A stretch of DNA of 64,000 bases from Gemmatimonadota bacterium (GCA_028873845.1 JAPPNO010000073.1:1-64000); one strand, 5' to 3'; shown: positions 10,208 to 20,311, counted from the stretch's first letter. Notes: generated by a model from the sequence alone, not told the origin. Program-made: numbers and translations.

Positions 10208-11590
10208 ATGACGATCCACACGATGCACACTGATCCCGCCAGAGGGCCCGGTGCGGCGGCCCGGTCCGGCATTCCGCGCCTGACAAGCCCGTACCCCTGG
10301 GCGCTCGCCGCGCTTCTGGCCGTGGCCTGCTCCGACGCCGCCGACGGCCCGTCCCCGGCGGCCACCGACCCGTCCGATCCACCCCCCAACACCCTCTCCG
10401 AAGCCGAACGCGCCGCCGGCTGGCGACTCCTCTTCGACGGCGAGACCACCGACGGCTGGCGCGGCTACAACCGCGAGGAATTCCCCGACACCGGCTGGGC
10501 GGTCGTGGACGGCGCCCTGGTCGTGGGCGCGACCGCCACCGACCCGGATGTCCCCATTGGCGGAGACATCGTCACCACCGAGTCCTTCGGCGATTTCGAC
10601 CTCCGGTTCGAGTTCATGCTCTCCGAGGTGGCGAACAGCGGCGTGCTCTACCGGGTGATCGAGGAGGAGGGTGCCGCGATCTGGCACAACGCGCCCGAAT
10701 ACCAGGTCCTCGACGACCCCGCGTACATCGAGATGGGCACGATGGACATGAACAGGCACCTGACCGGGGACAACTACGATCTCCACGCCTCGGGCGAGAA
10801 GACGCTCCACGGCCCCGGCGAGTGGAACGAGGGCCGCATCCGCATCCTGGGCAACGTCGTCGAGCACTGGCTGAACGGGGTGAAGACGGTCGAGTACGAG
10901 CTCGGATCCTACGACTGGAGGCTGCTGGTTCGGGACAGCAAGTTCGCCCCTTTCCGACGCTACGGCACGGCGGCCTCCGGCCCGATCGGGCTGCAGGACC
11001 ACGGGCGCAACGTCTGGTACCGCAACATCAGGATTCTGCCGCTGGAACCCGTCTCGATCTTCAACGGCGAAAACCTCGACGGATGGCAGGTGCACGGGAC
11101 CGAACTGTGGTACGTGGAGGACGGCGAGCTGGTGTGCGAGAGCGGTCCCGACGCCGAGTACGGCTATCTCACCACCGAGCGGACCTACCGCGACTTCGAC
11201 CTGTCCGTGGACTTCAGGCAGGAGGCCGACGGAAACAGCGGCGTGTTCTTCCGCTCCAGCGTGGAGGGCACCGTGGTCACCGGATGGCAGGCCGAGGTGG
11301 CGCCTCCCGGCATGGCGACCGGCGGGATCTACGAGTCGTACGGGCGCGGCTGGCTGGTGCAGCCCAGCCCGGACGACGACCGGCTGCTGCGCATGGGCGA
11401 CTGGAACACGCTGCGGGTGCGGGCTGTGGGAGACCGGGTCAGGACATGGCTGAACGGGACGCTGATGGTGGCGCTGGCGGACGAGAAGATCGGCGCGGCC
11501 GAGGGTTCGATCGCCCTCCAGATCCACGACGGGGGCGGGATCAAGGTGCGGTGGCGGAACCTGCGGGTGGTGGACCTGGGGGGTCCGTGA
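10208..11590 (+). CDS. Lipoprotein with two DUF1080 (3-keto-glycoside hydrolase-like) domains
   Basis: A 460-residue lipoprotein with lipobox LAVAC after a hydrophobic run. It contains two copies of the DUF1080 / 3-keto-disaccharide hydrolase fold: residues about 75-275 ('LFDGETTDGWRGY', 'ANSGVLYRV') and about 278-458 ('IFNGENLDGWQVHG', 'GNSGVFFRS'). This lectin-like jelly-roll family is known to cleave 3-keto-glycosides made by Gfo/Idh/MocA-type dehydrogenases. The oxidoreductase two genes upstream therefore gives a coherent oxidise-then-cleave route. That link is inferred from context. The gap to the amine oxidase is 39 bases. Confidence 0.85.
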   Translation: MTIHTMHTDPARGPGAAARSGIPRLTSPYPWALAALLAVACSDAADGPSPAATDPSDPPPNTLSEAERAAGWRLLFDGETTDGWRGYNREEFPDTGWAVVDGALVVGATATDPDVPIGGDIVTTESFGDFDLRFEFMLSEVANSGVLYRVIEEEGAAIWHNAPEYQVLDDPAYIEMGTMDMNRHLTGDNYDLHASGEKTLHGPGEWNEGRIRILGNVVEHWLNGVKTVEYELGSYDWRLLVRDSKFAPFRRYGTAASGPIGLQDHGRNVWYRNIRILPLEPVSIFNGENLDGWQVHGTELWYVEDGELVCESGPDAEYGYLTTERTYRDFDLSVDFRQEADGNSGVFFRSSVEGTVVTGWQAEVAPPGMATGGIYESYGRGWLVQPSPDDDRLLRMGDWNTLRVRAVGDRVRTWLNGTLMVALADEKIGAAEGSIALQIHDGGGIKVRWRNLRVVDLGGP

Positions 11591-11907
11591 CGGAAGGGCC
11601 GGCCGGAGGGTCCCGGAGGAGCGGGCGCGTGGTGCGCGCAGCCGCGGGCGGTCGGCCCGGGAGAATGCGGGTCGCCGCGGGACAGCACCTATTCCGGATT
11701 GGCACCAGGCAGGGGTCTTTTCACGGCGCTGCAGCGCTCTCTCGACCATGCCAATGCGGGAGGAGAGACTAGCGGTTGACCGGGTCGATGGGGCTTCGCT
11801 ACGATGGTTGACACCAACCGTCCACTTGGATTGTGGGGCCGTCCAGCGTCGGGGCTGGACATCCTTCTGTCCACGGAATCGGTCCATTCCGGAGGTAATC
11901 GCCCACC
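11591..11907. other. Intergenic region before the AAA ATPase
   Basis: About 317 bases without a gene. It contains a good sigma70-like promoter (listed separately) and the GGAGG ribosome-binding site at 11891-11895 used by the following TTG-started gene. Confidence 0.5.
11776..11805 (+). promoter_or_regulatory. Sigma70-like promoter for the AAA ATPase gene
   Basis: TTGACC (11776-11781) and TACGAT (11800-11805) are separated by 18 bases, about 100 bases upstream of the ATPase start. No other gene on this strand could use it. Confidence 0.4.
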
Positions 11908-13035
11908 TTGCAAGTCGTGTCCCTGAAGCTCCGGAACTACCTGAGTGTTCAGAACGAGGACGTCTCGCTGGGTCGGCTCAATGTTCTGATCGGCACCAAC
12001 GCGTCGGGCAAGAGCAATGTCATGGATGCCCTGCGCTTCCTACGCGATGCGATCCGGCGGGATTTCCAATTCGCGGTCACGTCCCGCGGCGGATTCGTCC
12101 ATCTGGCCTGCAAGGCGTCCGAGGCGAGGGAAGTGCATCTCGTCACGACTTTCCGGGATGGCGATCGGGCGTTCGAGTGGTCGGTCTGCCTTTCGCGACG
12201 GGAGTTCGATTTCGCGGTTCGGGAAGAGGTGTCCCTTCTGCGCGAAGGGCAGCCCCCTCAGCAGCTGCTCAAGAGGACCGAGGACGGCGCGGGCTGGTGG
12301 TGGTCGGGGAGCGAGGGAAGGGTTCAACTCAGAGAGCGCCCCGAAGGTAGCGCGTTGGCAGCCGCCTCTGCGGACGCGTCGTTCCCTGCTCGCGCTGTGG
12401 CGGACTTCGTAAGGGGTTGGGGGTTTTTCGATCCCAATCCGGGAGCGTTGCGTCGAGCATCGGCGGAAAGCGATTCGTCCGCCCTGGCGGGTTACGGTCA
12501 GAACCTGGCCGCTCGCCTCCACACTCTGAAGAGGACCGACCGCGAGCGGTTCGAGCGCATACACTCCGCCACGCGTGACATCCTGGGGGTTCCCGAAAAG
12601 ATCACCTTCCGCACTTTCGATGACGATCGCCGGGTGGCTCTGTTGTTCAATGAAGAAGGGCTGGATTACCGAATCCATCAAGCCGGGGGTTCGAGCGGCA
12701 CCCTGCGGTTGCTGGCCATCGCGACGGCGCTATTGGGGACGACACGCGCCCTCATAGGCATCGAGGAACCGGAGGATTACATCCATCCGGGTGCGCTTTC
12801 GGCGTTCACCGAGCATATCCTGCGGGCGGAGCACGGGGCACAGATCGTCATCACGACCCATTCGCCGCAATTGCTGGATGTGCTTGACCTGCCCGAGGCG
12901 ATCCTGTTGGTGCGGCGTACTGAAGGCGGTACAAAGGTGGTTGGGGAATCGGATCCCCAACTCGTCCGCACGGCCCTTGACGCGTCTGGCTTCCGACTGG
13001 GCGAATGGCACGAGACCAAGGGGTTTGGAGGCTGA
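11908..13035 (+). CDS. AAA family ATPase (OLD/SMC-like, defence-associated type)
   Basis: A 375-residue P-loop ATPase of the AAA_21 / OLD-like group. Walker A is GTNASGKS at residues 29-36. A late ABC-type signature region, Walker B (ALIGIEEPEDYIHP) and a switch motif (VITTHSPQLLDVL) follow. The N-terminus 'VVSLKLRNYLSVQNEDVSLG' is typical of these DNA-repair/defence ATPases. The start is a TTG at 11908, supported by GGAGG 12 bases upstream and by the position of the first beta strand. Such ATPases usually work with a nuclease or TOPRIM/DUF4276-like partner encoded next door. Here only a 20-codon stub follows (13039-13101), so the module is probably inactive. Confidence 0.8.
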   Translation: MQVVSLKLRNYLSVQNEDVSLGRLNVLIGTNASGKSNVMDALRFLRDAIRRDFQFAVTSRGGFVHLACKASEAREVHLVTTFRDGDRAFEWSVCLSRREFDFAVREEVSLLREGQPPQQLLKRTEDGAGWWWSGSEGRVQLRERPEGSALAAASADASFPARAVADFVRGWGFFDPNPGALRRASAESDSSALAGYGQNLAARLHTLKRTDRERFERIHSATRDILGVPEKITFRTFDDDRRVALLFNEEGLDYRIHQAGGSSGTLRLLAIATALLGTTRALIGIEEPEDYIHPGALSAFTEHILRAEHGAQIVITTHSPQLLDVLDLPEAILLVRRTEGGTKVVGESDPQLVRTALDASGFRLGEWHETKGFGG

Positions 13036-13038
13036 GCG

Positions 13039-13101
13039 GTGTCCAGACACGTCGTCATCCTGGCGTCGGGAGAGACCGAACGACTCTCCATTCCCCAGTG
13101 A
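13039..13101 (+). pseudogene. Truncated partner gene of the AAA ATPase
   Basis: Three bases after the ATPase stop, a GTG opens a 20-codon frame whose start (SRHVVILASGETER) looks like the first beta strand and acidic turn of a DUF4276/TOPRIM-like partner. It then ends abruptly at TGA 13099-13101. The next gene (asparaginase) is convergent and ends 53 bases further on. The family assignment is inferred from position and from a resemblance over about 14 residues, so it is weak. Confidence 0.4.
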
Positions 13102-13154
13102 AGGGAGCTACACGAACACTCGGCCCAGAACGCAGAGCCGAACGCGTATCAACC

Positions 13155-14429
13155 TCAGTCCCGCGGCGACCCCTCCAGCAGCCCTTCCAGCGGCTCTTCC
13201 CGAGCCCCGTTTTCGTCGCACACGGCGAAGGCCGATTCCGCCGCGCCGTACATGGCAACCCCCGCGTAGTCGCCGACCTTGCCGAGCACGAAGAAGCGCA
13301 GATCGAAGGCCGGCAGACCGCGTGAGTTCAGCAGCCGAGACTCGACCGTGTTGTGGCGGACGCGCTCGAGCACGGCCATGCCCGCGTCCTTCGGCGACAT
13401 CCCCTGGCGCATGAACTCGACGATCATGAAGCAGCTCAGGTTGTAGAGATTCGCTTCGCCGCGGCCCGTCGAGCCGGCCGCGCCCACATCGTTGTCGACG
13501 TACTGGCCCGCACCCAGGATCGGGGAGTCCCCCGCCCTGCCCGGGATCTTCCAGGAGAGGCCGCTGGTGGTGGTTACGCCGCATAGGTCGCCGTCCGGGG
13601 AGACCGCTTCGAGGCTGGTCGTGCCCCAGAAGGAGTCGGGGTCGATGAGACCGTCGTCGACCATTGAGAGGCCCGCCGCGAGGGAGGCGTCGTGGAATCG
13701 GCGCAGGCGGGCGGCCCGGGCGGGGTCGGGGTGGGCGGCCGGTGCCGGGCCCCGTTCGCGACGGATCGTGTCCGGATCCGTGTCCTCGCCGACACGGCCG
13801 GTGTCCCGCAGGCGCTCCTCCGGATCGAGCCAGTGGCCGGGGTCCACGCGGCGGCGCCACTCCAGCCACAGTTCGCGGGAGGCGGCCGTGTTGAGATCGT
13901 CGTGGATTTCGAAGCCGAGGGCCCGCGCGAAGTCCTGTGCGCCCTTCCCCACGACCAGGTGGTGATCGGTCAGCTCGGCGACCGCCTTGGCCACCAACGA
14001 CGGGGTCTTCACCCCCTCCAGCCCCGCCACCCCGCCCGCCCACCGGCGTGGCCCGTGCATGAGGCACGAATCGAGCTGTACCACGCCATCCGCGTTGGGA
14101 AGACCGCCGTACCCGATGCCCCGCTCCTCCGGGTCGAGTTCGGGGATGTTCACCCCGGCCACGCACGCGTCCAGAATGTCCTCCCCCTCGGTGATGCCGC
14201 GGAACGCACGCTCGATCGCGCTTTCGGGGCCGCCGTTGCGGTACCGGATGGAGGACACGTCGGCGACCAGGACGGGGCGGGTCGCGCGTGTATGGATGGC
14301 CGGAGCGGACATTCGGCCGGATTCGCCGGTCACGCCCGCTTCAGCCGCGGCGGACGATGCGGCCAGCGAGGGCACGGCACCGGCCGCCGCACCCGCGGCC
14401 GCGGTCTTCACGAAGTCACGTCTGTCCAT
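13155..14429 (-). CDS. Tat-exported N4-(beta-N-acetylglucosaminyl)-L-asparaginase-like Ntn hydrolase
   Basis: A 424-residue member of the glycosylasparaginase / isoaspartyl peptidase family, which self-cleaves before a Thr nucleophile and removes asparagine-linked groups. MDRRDFVK with an Ala-rich run is a Tat signal. Family landmarks are 'DACVAGVNIPELDPEERGIGYGG' around residues 90-115, 'WGTTSLEAVSP' at the likely Thr nucleophile, 'TTTSGLSWKIPGRAGDSPI' and 'YVDNDVGAAGSTGRGE'. The start was set at 14429 so that the Tat motif is N-terminal; the frame also has an earlier Met at 14471. It is transcribed divergently from the A2M gene. Confidence 0.87.
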   Translation of the reverse strand: MDRRDFVKTAAAGAAAGAVPSLAASSAAAEAGVTGESGRMSAPAIHTRATRPVLVADVSSIRYRNGGPESAIERAFRGITEGEDILDACVAGVNIPELDPEERGIGYGGLPNADGVVQLDSCLMHGPRRWAGGVAGLEGVKTPSLVAKAVAELTDHHLVVGKGAQDFARALGFEIHDDLNTAASRELWLEWRRRVDPGHWLDPEERLRDTGRVGEDTDPDTIRRERGPAPAAHPDPARAARLRRFHDASLAAGLSMVDDGLIDPDSFWGTTSLEAVSPDGDLCGVTTTSGLSWKIPGRAGDSPILGAGQYVDNDVGAAGSTGRGEANLYNLSCFMIVEFMRQGMSPKDAGMAVLERVRHNTVESRLLNSRGLPAFDLRFFVLGKVGDYAGVAMYGAAESAFAVCDENGAREEPLEGLLEGSPRD

Positions 14430-14677
14430 GGTTCTCCCGGGGAGGGCAGCCCGTCGCGCCGGCGCCATCACCGTGGCACGCAGTTTGCACGAGACTGCCA
14501 GAAGTTGAAGGCCACAAGTGGAGGATCACGATGACCACCATTGTAGGCAACGCATTCGGGCGGGGGCCAGCGCGGCCGGCGACGTGCACGGCCCGCTGCA
14601 ATCCCCGCTTGCCGCCTCTTCCCTTCCCCCCGAAGTTCCCGCCCAGACCCCACGCGATCGCATCCTGGAGACCCGTC

Positions 14678-17600
14678 ATGTCCTCCCCCCCGCCCGGCGC
14701 CACCAACCACCTCCCCACCCCGGCGTGCCCCCCTTCGCAACGGCCATCGAGGCCCGCCCGGTGGCGCCGCGGCCCACACCTCCGCCTGCTCGTCCTTCTC
14801 ATCCCCATCCTGGCCGCATGCGGTCTCCCCGGAATCCCCGACACCGCCGGCCGCCCCCTCGACCCCCGCTGGGCTTCGATCGTCAGCGCCCGCACCCACG
14901 GCACCATCTCGAAGCGCGACCGCATCACGATCCGGTTCACCAGGGATGTCGCGGACGAGCGCCTTCTCGGTCAGCCCACGCAGGGCGTGCTCTTCCTCGA
15001 CCCTGAGGTCGAAGGCGAGGCCACCTTCGTCAGTGCCCGGGAGCTCGTCTTCACCCCCGCCGCCGACCTTCCCTCGGGACAGGAATTCCGCGTCGTGCTC
15101 CGGCGCGAAGGCCTGGACGGGCTGCCCGGCGACCTCGACGCGTACTGGTTCGACTTCGAGGTGATCCGCCAGGACTTCGAGCTGACGGTGGACGGCCTGG
15201 ACGCGCAGTCCGGCGACGCCGGGGACCTCACCGTGACCGGAGCGGTGGTGACCGCGGACGTGGCCGAATCCGAGGCGGTCGAGGAGCTTCTTCGCGCCCA
15301 CCAGGACGGTGCCGAACTGGAGATCCGGTGGCAGCACGAACAGGACGGTCTGGCGCACCGCTTCACCATCGCGGGCGTGACGCGCGGGCCGCGCAACAAG
15401 GTGGTCCGGCTGCGCTGGAACGGAAGCCACATCGGGGTCTCGGCGCGCGGGCGGGAGGACCTGGTGGTGCCGGGGCGCGAGATCTTCCGTGTCACCCGGG
15501 TCCACGCCGAGTCGGACGACCGGCAGCTTGCGGTGGTGCGCTTCTCGGACCCGCTCGAGCCGGCACAGGACCTGGGCGGGATGGTGAGTCTGGGCGACGA
15601 GGGCTTCACGCTGGAAGTCGCGGGCAACACGCTCCGCATCATTCCGGCGGAGCGGCTCACGGGACCCGTGACGGTCGCGGTCGAGGCGGGCATCCGGGGC
15701 GTCGGCGGCAAGCGGCTCGATGAACGCAGCGAGACCGAGGTGAATTTCGTGGACGTGAAGCCGGGAGTGCGATTCGCGGGGCGCGGGGTGGTGCTGCCCG
15801 GGGCCGAGCGGCTGACGGTGCCGATCGAGGCGGCCAACGTTCACTCGCTGCAGGTGACGGCCTTTCGCGTGTACGAGGACAACATCGGGGCGTTTCTGCA
15901 GCGCAGCGGACTGTCCGGGGAGAGCGATCTCGGGCGCGCGGGGCGCACGCTCTGGAGACGGACCATCGAGCTGCCCGCGGCCCCCGACGGCGCGTGGACC
16001 CGCTACGCCGTGGACGTGAGCGACCTCGTGCGCGCCTACGATGGGAGCCTCATCCGTCTGACCCTGTCGATCAATCGCGGCAACTCCACCTTCGCCTGCA
16101 CCGACGAACAGAACCGGGTGCCGGTGATCGAGGAGCCGCCGCCGGCCGACATGGACGAACCGTACGGACAGGTCACGATCGGGTGGAGCGGGATCGGGTC
16201 GTACCGGCGCGACGCGCTCGGCTGGCGCGGCCGCGACGATCCGTGCACCGACTCGTACTACCGGTGGTCTTCGCGGGCCATGAGCTCGCGCAACTTCCTG
16301 GCCTCGAACATCGGCATGACCGCGAAGAGGGATGCACGGGGCGGCGTCCTCGTGGCCGTCACCGACCTGCGCACCGCCGAACCGATGGGCGGCGTGCCGG
16401 TCACCTTCATGAACTACCAGAATCAACCGCTGGCCAGGGTGGTGACGGGTCCGGCCGGCCTGGTCCGCACCACGCTGGACGCCGTCCCCCACTACGCCGT
16501 GGCCGAGCGCGGTAGCGACAAGGGTTACCTCAAGATGAACTTCGGGGCGGCGCTGCCGACGAGCCACTTCGACGTGGGGGGCGAGGTGGTGGCGGAGGGA
16601 CTCAAGGGCGCGATCTACGGAGAGCGCGCGGTGTGGCGGCCGGGCGACGACATCCACCTCACCTTCGTCCTCGACGACGCCGGCAATCCGCTGCCGGAGA
16701 ACCACCCGGCCACCCTGCGGCTCACCAACCCGTTGGGCCAAGTGGTCCACACGGTCATCAACACCGATCCGGTCGGCGACTTCTACGCCTTCCCGCTTCG
16801 CACCGCCGCCGACGCGCCCACCGGAAACTGGAACGCGGCGGTCGAGGTCGGGGGGGCGCGCTTCACGACGCCGGTCCGGATCGAGACCGTCATGCCGAAC
16901 CGGCTCCGGGTCGACCTCGACCTGGGCGGCGAGGGACTCCTGCAGGGGGGCGTTCCGCGCGAGGCGATCCTCTTCGGGCAGTGGCTCAGCGGGGCGGCCG
17001 CGCGCAACCTGGACGCCGATGTGCGCGTGTCGTTCCGTCCGGTGTCCACCGCCTTCAACCGATGGTCGGACTATCACTTCGACGATCCGGCACGCGACTA
17101 CTCGGGCGAGCCCGTGACGGTCTTCGAGGGCTCCCTGGACGACGAGGGCTTCGCGGCCTTCACCACCGATCTGTCGCCGGGCGCCCCGTCACCGGGCATG
17201 CTCGCGGCCTCGTTCACCACGCGCGTCTTCGAGGAGGGCGGCGCCTTCAGCACCAGCCGGAGCAGCGCGCGCCTGTCGCCATACGAGCGCTACGTGGGCG
17301 TCCGTCCCCCCGCCGGCGACGCAAGACGCGGCACGCTGCTCACCGACTCGACCCACACCGTCGACATCGTCACGGTTTCTCCCGGCGGCGATCCCGTTTC
17401 GGCGCAGTCCGTGGACGTCACGCTCTACAGGATCGACTGGCGCTGGTGGTGGGACCGGTCCGCGGAATCGCTGGCCCGCTACACGGAAAGCGAGCACAGC
17501 GCGGTGGTGGCGCGGGGGCGCGTCTCCACCACGGATGGGCGCGGCAGCTGGGACTTCCGGGTCAACTACCCGGACTGGGGCCGGTATCTCGTGCGGGCGT

Positions 17601-20311
17601 GCGACGCCGAAGGGGGCCACTGCACCGGCAGGACCGTCTACATCGACTGGCCGGGTTGGGCGGGGCGCCGCCGCGAGGAGACCGGCTCCGGGGCGAGCGT
17701 ACTGACCCTGCTCGCCGACCGGACGAGCTACACCGTGGGCGACGTGGCCGAGATCCAGCTGCCCGGGGCCGAGTCGGGCCGGGCGCTCGTCACGCTGGAG
17801 ACCGGCACCCGCATCCTGGAGCAGAGGTGGCTGGGAATGGGCGGCGGCCGGACCCGCTTCAACGTGCCGATCACCGCGGAGATGAGCCCGAACGTCTACG
17901 TCGGCGTCAGCCTGATCCAGCCGCATTCAGAGCGCGACAACGACCTGCCGATCCGCCTGTACGGGGTCATTCCGCTCGAAGTCGAGGACCCTGCCACCGT
18001 GCTGCGCCCCGAGATCGGGGTTCCTGAGGAGTGGCGTCCCGACACGACGGTGACGGTGCGCGTCTCCGAGGCGTCGGGACGGCCGATGACGTACACGCTG
18101 GCGGTGGTGGACGAGGGGCTGCTGGGACTGACCGGCTTCCGGACGCCCGATCTGCACGGGAGATTCTACCGCAAGGAGGCGCTCGGGGTCTCCACGTGGG
18201 ACATCTTCGACGAGGTTGCGGGCGCCTACGCGGCCGAGCTGGAGCGGCTGCTGGCGCTGGGCGGGGACGACGCGGTCGAGATCCGGGAACAGGACCGGAG
18301 CCGCTTCCCGCCGGTGGTGCGGTTCATGGGGCCGTTCACACTCGGGCGTGGCGCGTGGCGCGAGCACTCGGTGGACCTTCCAGAGTACATTGGGCAGGTG
18401 CGCGTGATGGTGGTGGCGGGACACGAGGGCGCCTACGGCTCCGCGTCGGAGCAGGTGTTCGTGCGGCAGCCGCTGTCGCTGCTGGCGACGGTCCCCCGGG
18501 TGGTGGGTCCGGGTGAGGAGATAGCGGTGCCGGTGTCGCTCTTCGCCATGGAGGACGGGATCGAGGAGGCGACCGTGACGCTTGGCGTCGAGGGTCCGTT
18601 CGATGTGGTCGGAAGTGCAAGTCAGACCATCACTTTCGACGGCGCGGACGAACGGATGGCCCGGCTGCACATCCGCACCGGCGACCGCCCGGGACAGGGT
18701 GTGCTTCGTTTCGGGGCCGTGTCGGGCGAGCACCGGGCCGAGTCCGAAATCACCCTGCGCGTACGCCGTCCGAACCCCGTGACCGCCGACCAGGTGCTGG
18801 CCCGTATCGCCCCGGGCGAACGGTGGACCGCCGACGTGGATCCCCACGGCATGCCGGGAACGAACTCCGCCACGCTGGAGGTGACCCCCCTTCCGCCCCT
18901 CAACCTGGAGGCGCGGCTGGGCTACCTGGTACGCTATCCGCACGGGTGCCTCGAGCAGGTCACCTCAGCCGTGTTCCCGCAACTGTACCTGCCGCTGCTG
19001 GTGCGCCTCGATGACGGCGCGCGCGGTCGGGCGGAGCAGAACATTCGGGTCGGGATCGACCGCCTGCGAAGGTTCCAGGCCACCTCCGGCGCGTTCTCGT
19101 ACTGGCCCGGCGGACACACCGGCGCAAACGCCCGCAACGGGTGGGTGACCAGCTACGCCGGCCACTTCCTTCTCGAGGCGGACCGCCTCGGCTACTTCGT
19201 CGAGCCACAGGTGATGTCGGCGTGGCGGGCCCACCAGCGCCGCCGGGCCCGTTCCTGGCGGGTTCGCGGCGACACCCCGGCGATGGAGCAGGCCTACCGG
19301 CTGTTCACCCTCGCGCTCGCCGGCGACTACGAGATCGGCGCCATGAACCGCCTGCGGGAGTCGCCGCGGCTGGACCCCACCGCCCGCTGGCACCTCGCCG
19401 CCGCCTACCGGCTCGCGGGCGTGGACGACGCCGCGGCCCGCCTGGTTGCCGCCGACGACTTCGTGCCCGACTACCCGGCCGCGGGCTGGAGCATGGGATC
19501 CCGGCTCCGCGACCGCGGGATCCTGCTGGACGCCCTGGTGCGGCTGGACCGCCCCGCCCAGGCGCTTCAGGTGGCCCGGGAGATCTCCGACCAGCTGTAC
19601 TCGCGCACCTGGCACAGCACCCACTCCATCGCCTACTCGCTCTTCGCGATGGCGCGCTACTACGGACTGGACGAGGCACCGGACGAATTCACCTTCGAGC
19701 GGCGGGAGGGAGGGAGCGCGGAGTCGATGGCGTCCTCGTCCCCGGTCTACACCGAGGACCTGGCCACCATTGCCGAGGAGGGGGGACGCGTGGAAGTCGC
19801 GAACACCTCCGATGCTCCGCTCTTCGTGAGCCTGGTGACGCGGGGCGCGCCGGCGCCGGGCGACGAAATCGCGACCTCCTCCGGACTGGCGGTCGAGGTC
19901 ACGTACATGGACCCGGACGGCGAGAGCATCGACGTCACGGAAGTCGAGCAGGGCTCCGACCTGGTGGCCACCGTCACCGTCCGCAACGAGTCGGGGCGCG
20001 CGGCGCGCGATCTGGCGCTGGCGTACCGCGCGCCGTCGGGGTGGGAGATCCACAACGCGCGTCTCGACTGGGGGGAGGGTCCGTCCGACGACCGCATCGA
20101 GTACCAGGACGTGCGCGACGACCGGGTCCTCACCTACTTCTCGCTGGACGCCGCGCAGTCGCTGAGCCTGTCGATGCGATTCAACGCGGCGTACCTGGGC
20201 GAGTTCTACCTGCCGACGGTCACGGTCGAAGCGATGTACGACGCTTCCGTGTACGGGCGGACGAAGGGGATGACGGTGCGGGTGGTGGAGGAGGGGGAGG
20301 GGGGATCGTGA
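14678..20311 (+). CDS. Bacterial alpha-2-macroglobulin family lipoprotein
   Basis: A 1877-residue protein with lipobox LAAC after a hydrophobic segment. Long macroglobulin-like beta domains are followed by an alpha-helical thioester domain. The thioester motif is present as GCLEQ (Cys near residue 1424), so it can trap proteases covalently. Bacterial A2M proteins sit in the periplasm and protect cells whose envelope is breached. The next gene, overlapping by 4 bases (GTGA), encodes PBP1C, the classical partner that repairs peptidoglycan. The ATG at 14678 has GGAG 9 bases upstream and puts the signal near the N-terminus. Confidence 0.93.
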   Translation: MSSPPPGATNHLPTPACPPSQRPSRPARWRRGPHLRLLVLLIPILAACGLPGIPDTAGRPLDPRWASIVSARTHGTISKRDRITIRFTRDVADERLLGQPTQGVLFLDPEVEGEATFVSARELVFTPAADLPSGQEFRVVLRREGLDGLPGDLDAYWFDFEVIRQDFELTVDGLDAQSGDAGDLTVTGAVVTADVAESEAVEELLRAHQDGAELEIRWQHEQDGLAHRFTIAGVTRGPRNKVVRLRWNGSHIGVSARGREDLVVPGREIFRVTRVHAESDDRQLAVVRFSDPLEPAQDLGGMVSLGDEGFTLEVAGNTLRIIPAERLTGPVTVAVEAGIRGVGGKRLDERSETEVNFVDVKPGVRFAGRGVVLPGAERLTVPIEAANVHSLQVTAFRVYEDNIGAFLQRSGLSGESDLGRAGRTLWRRTIELPAAPDGAWTRYAVDVSDLVRAYDGSLIRLTLSINRGNSTFACTDEQNRVPVIEEPPPADMDEPYGQVTIGWSGIGSYRRDALGWRGRDDPCTDSYYRWSSRAMSSRNFLASNIGMTAKRDARGGVLVAVTDLRTAEPMGGVPVTFMNYQNQPLARVVTGPAGLVRTTLDAVPHYAVAERGSDKGYLKMNFGAALPTSHFDVGGEVVAEGLKGAIYGERAVWRPGDDIHLTFVLDDAGNPLPENHPATLRLTNPLGQVVHTVINTDPVGDFYAFPLRTAADAPTGNWNAAVEVGGARFTTPVRIETVMPNRLRVDLDLGGEGLLQGGVPREAILFGQWLSGAAARNLDADVRVSFRPVSTAFNRWSDYHFDDPARDYSGEPVTVFEGSLDDEGFAAFTTDLSPGAPSPGMLAASFTTRVFEEGGAFSTSRSSARLSPYERYVGVRPPAGDARRGTLLTDSTHTVDIVTVSPGGDPVSAQSVDVTLYRIDWRWWWDRSAESLARYTESEHSAVVARGRVSTTDGRGSWDFRVNYPDWGRYLVRACDAEGGHCTGRTVYIDWPGWAGRRREETGSGASVLTLLADRTSYTVGDVAEIQLPGAESGRALVTLETGTRILEQRWLGMGGGRTRFNVPITAEMSPNVYVGVSLIQPHSERDNDLPIRLYGVIPLEVEDPATVLRPEIGVPEEWRPDTTVTVRVSEASGRPMTYTLAVVDEGLLGLTGFRTPDLHGRFYRKEALGVSTWDIFDEVAGAYAAELERLLALGGDDAVEIREQDRSRFPPVVRFMGPFTLGRGAWREHSVDLPEYIGQVRVMVVAGHEGAYGSASEQVFVRQPLSLLATVPRVVGPGEEIAVPVSLFAMEDGIEEATVTLGVEGPFDVVGSASQTITFDGADERMARLHIRTGDRPGQGVLRFGAVSGEHRAESEITLRVRRPNPVTADQVLARIAPGERWTADVDPHGMPGTNSATLEVTPLPPLNLEARLGYLVRYPHGCLEQVTSAVFPQLYLPLLVRLDDGARGRAEQNIRVGIDRLRRFQATSGAFSYWPGGHTGANARNGWVTSYAGHFLLEADRLGYFVEPQVMSAWRAHQRRRARSWRVRGDTPAMEQAYRLFTLALAGDYEIGAMNRLRESPRLDPTARWHLAAAYRLAGVDDAAARLVAADDFVPDYPAAGWSMGSRLRDRGILLDALVRLDRPAQALQVAREISDQLYSRTWHSTHSIAYSLFAMARYYGLDEAPDEFTFERREGGSAESMASSSPVYTEDLATIAEEGGRVEVANTSDAPLFVSLVTRGAPAPGDEIATSSGLAVEVTYMDPDGESIDVTEVEQGSDLVATVTVRNESGRAARDLALAYRAPSGWEIHNARLDWGEGPSDDRIEYQDVRDDRVLTYFSLDAAQSLSLSMRFNAAYLGEFYLPTVTVEAMYDASVYGRTKGMTVRVVEEGEGGS

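Noticed and set aside
8654-11887. 1077-codon minus-strand frame opposite the oxidoreductase, amine oxidase and DUF1080 genes
   Set aside because: It is Pro/Arg/His-rich shadow sequence spanning three well-supported genes on the other strand.
14468-17077. 869-codon minus-strand frame in the A2M gene
   Set aside because: Shadow of the alpha-2-macroglobulin gene, with no signal, motifs or plausible start.
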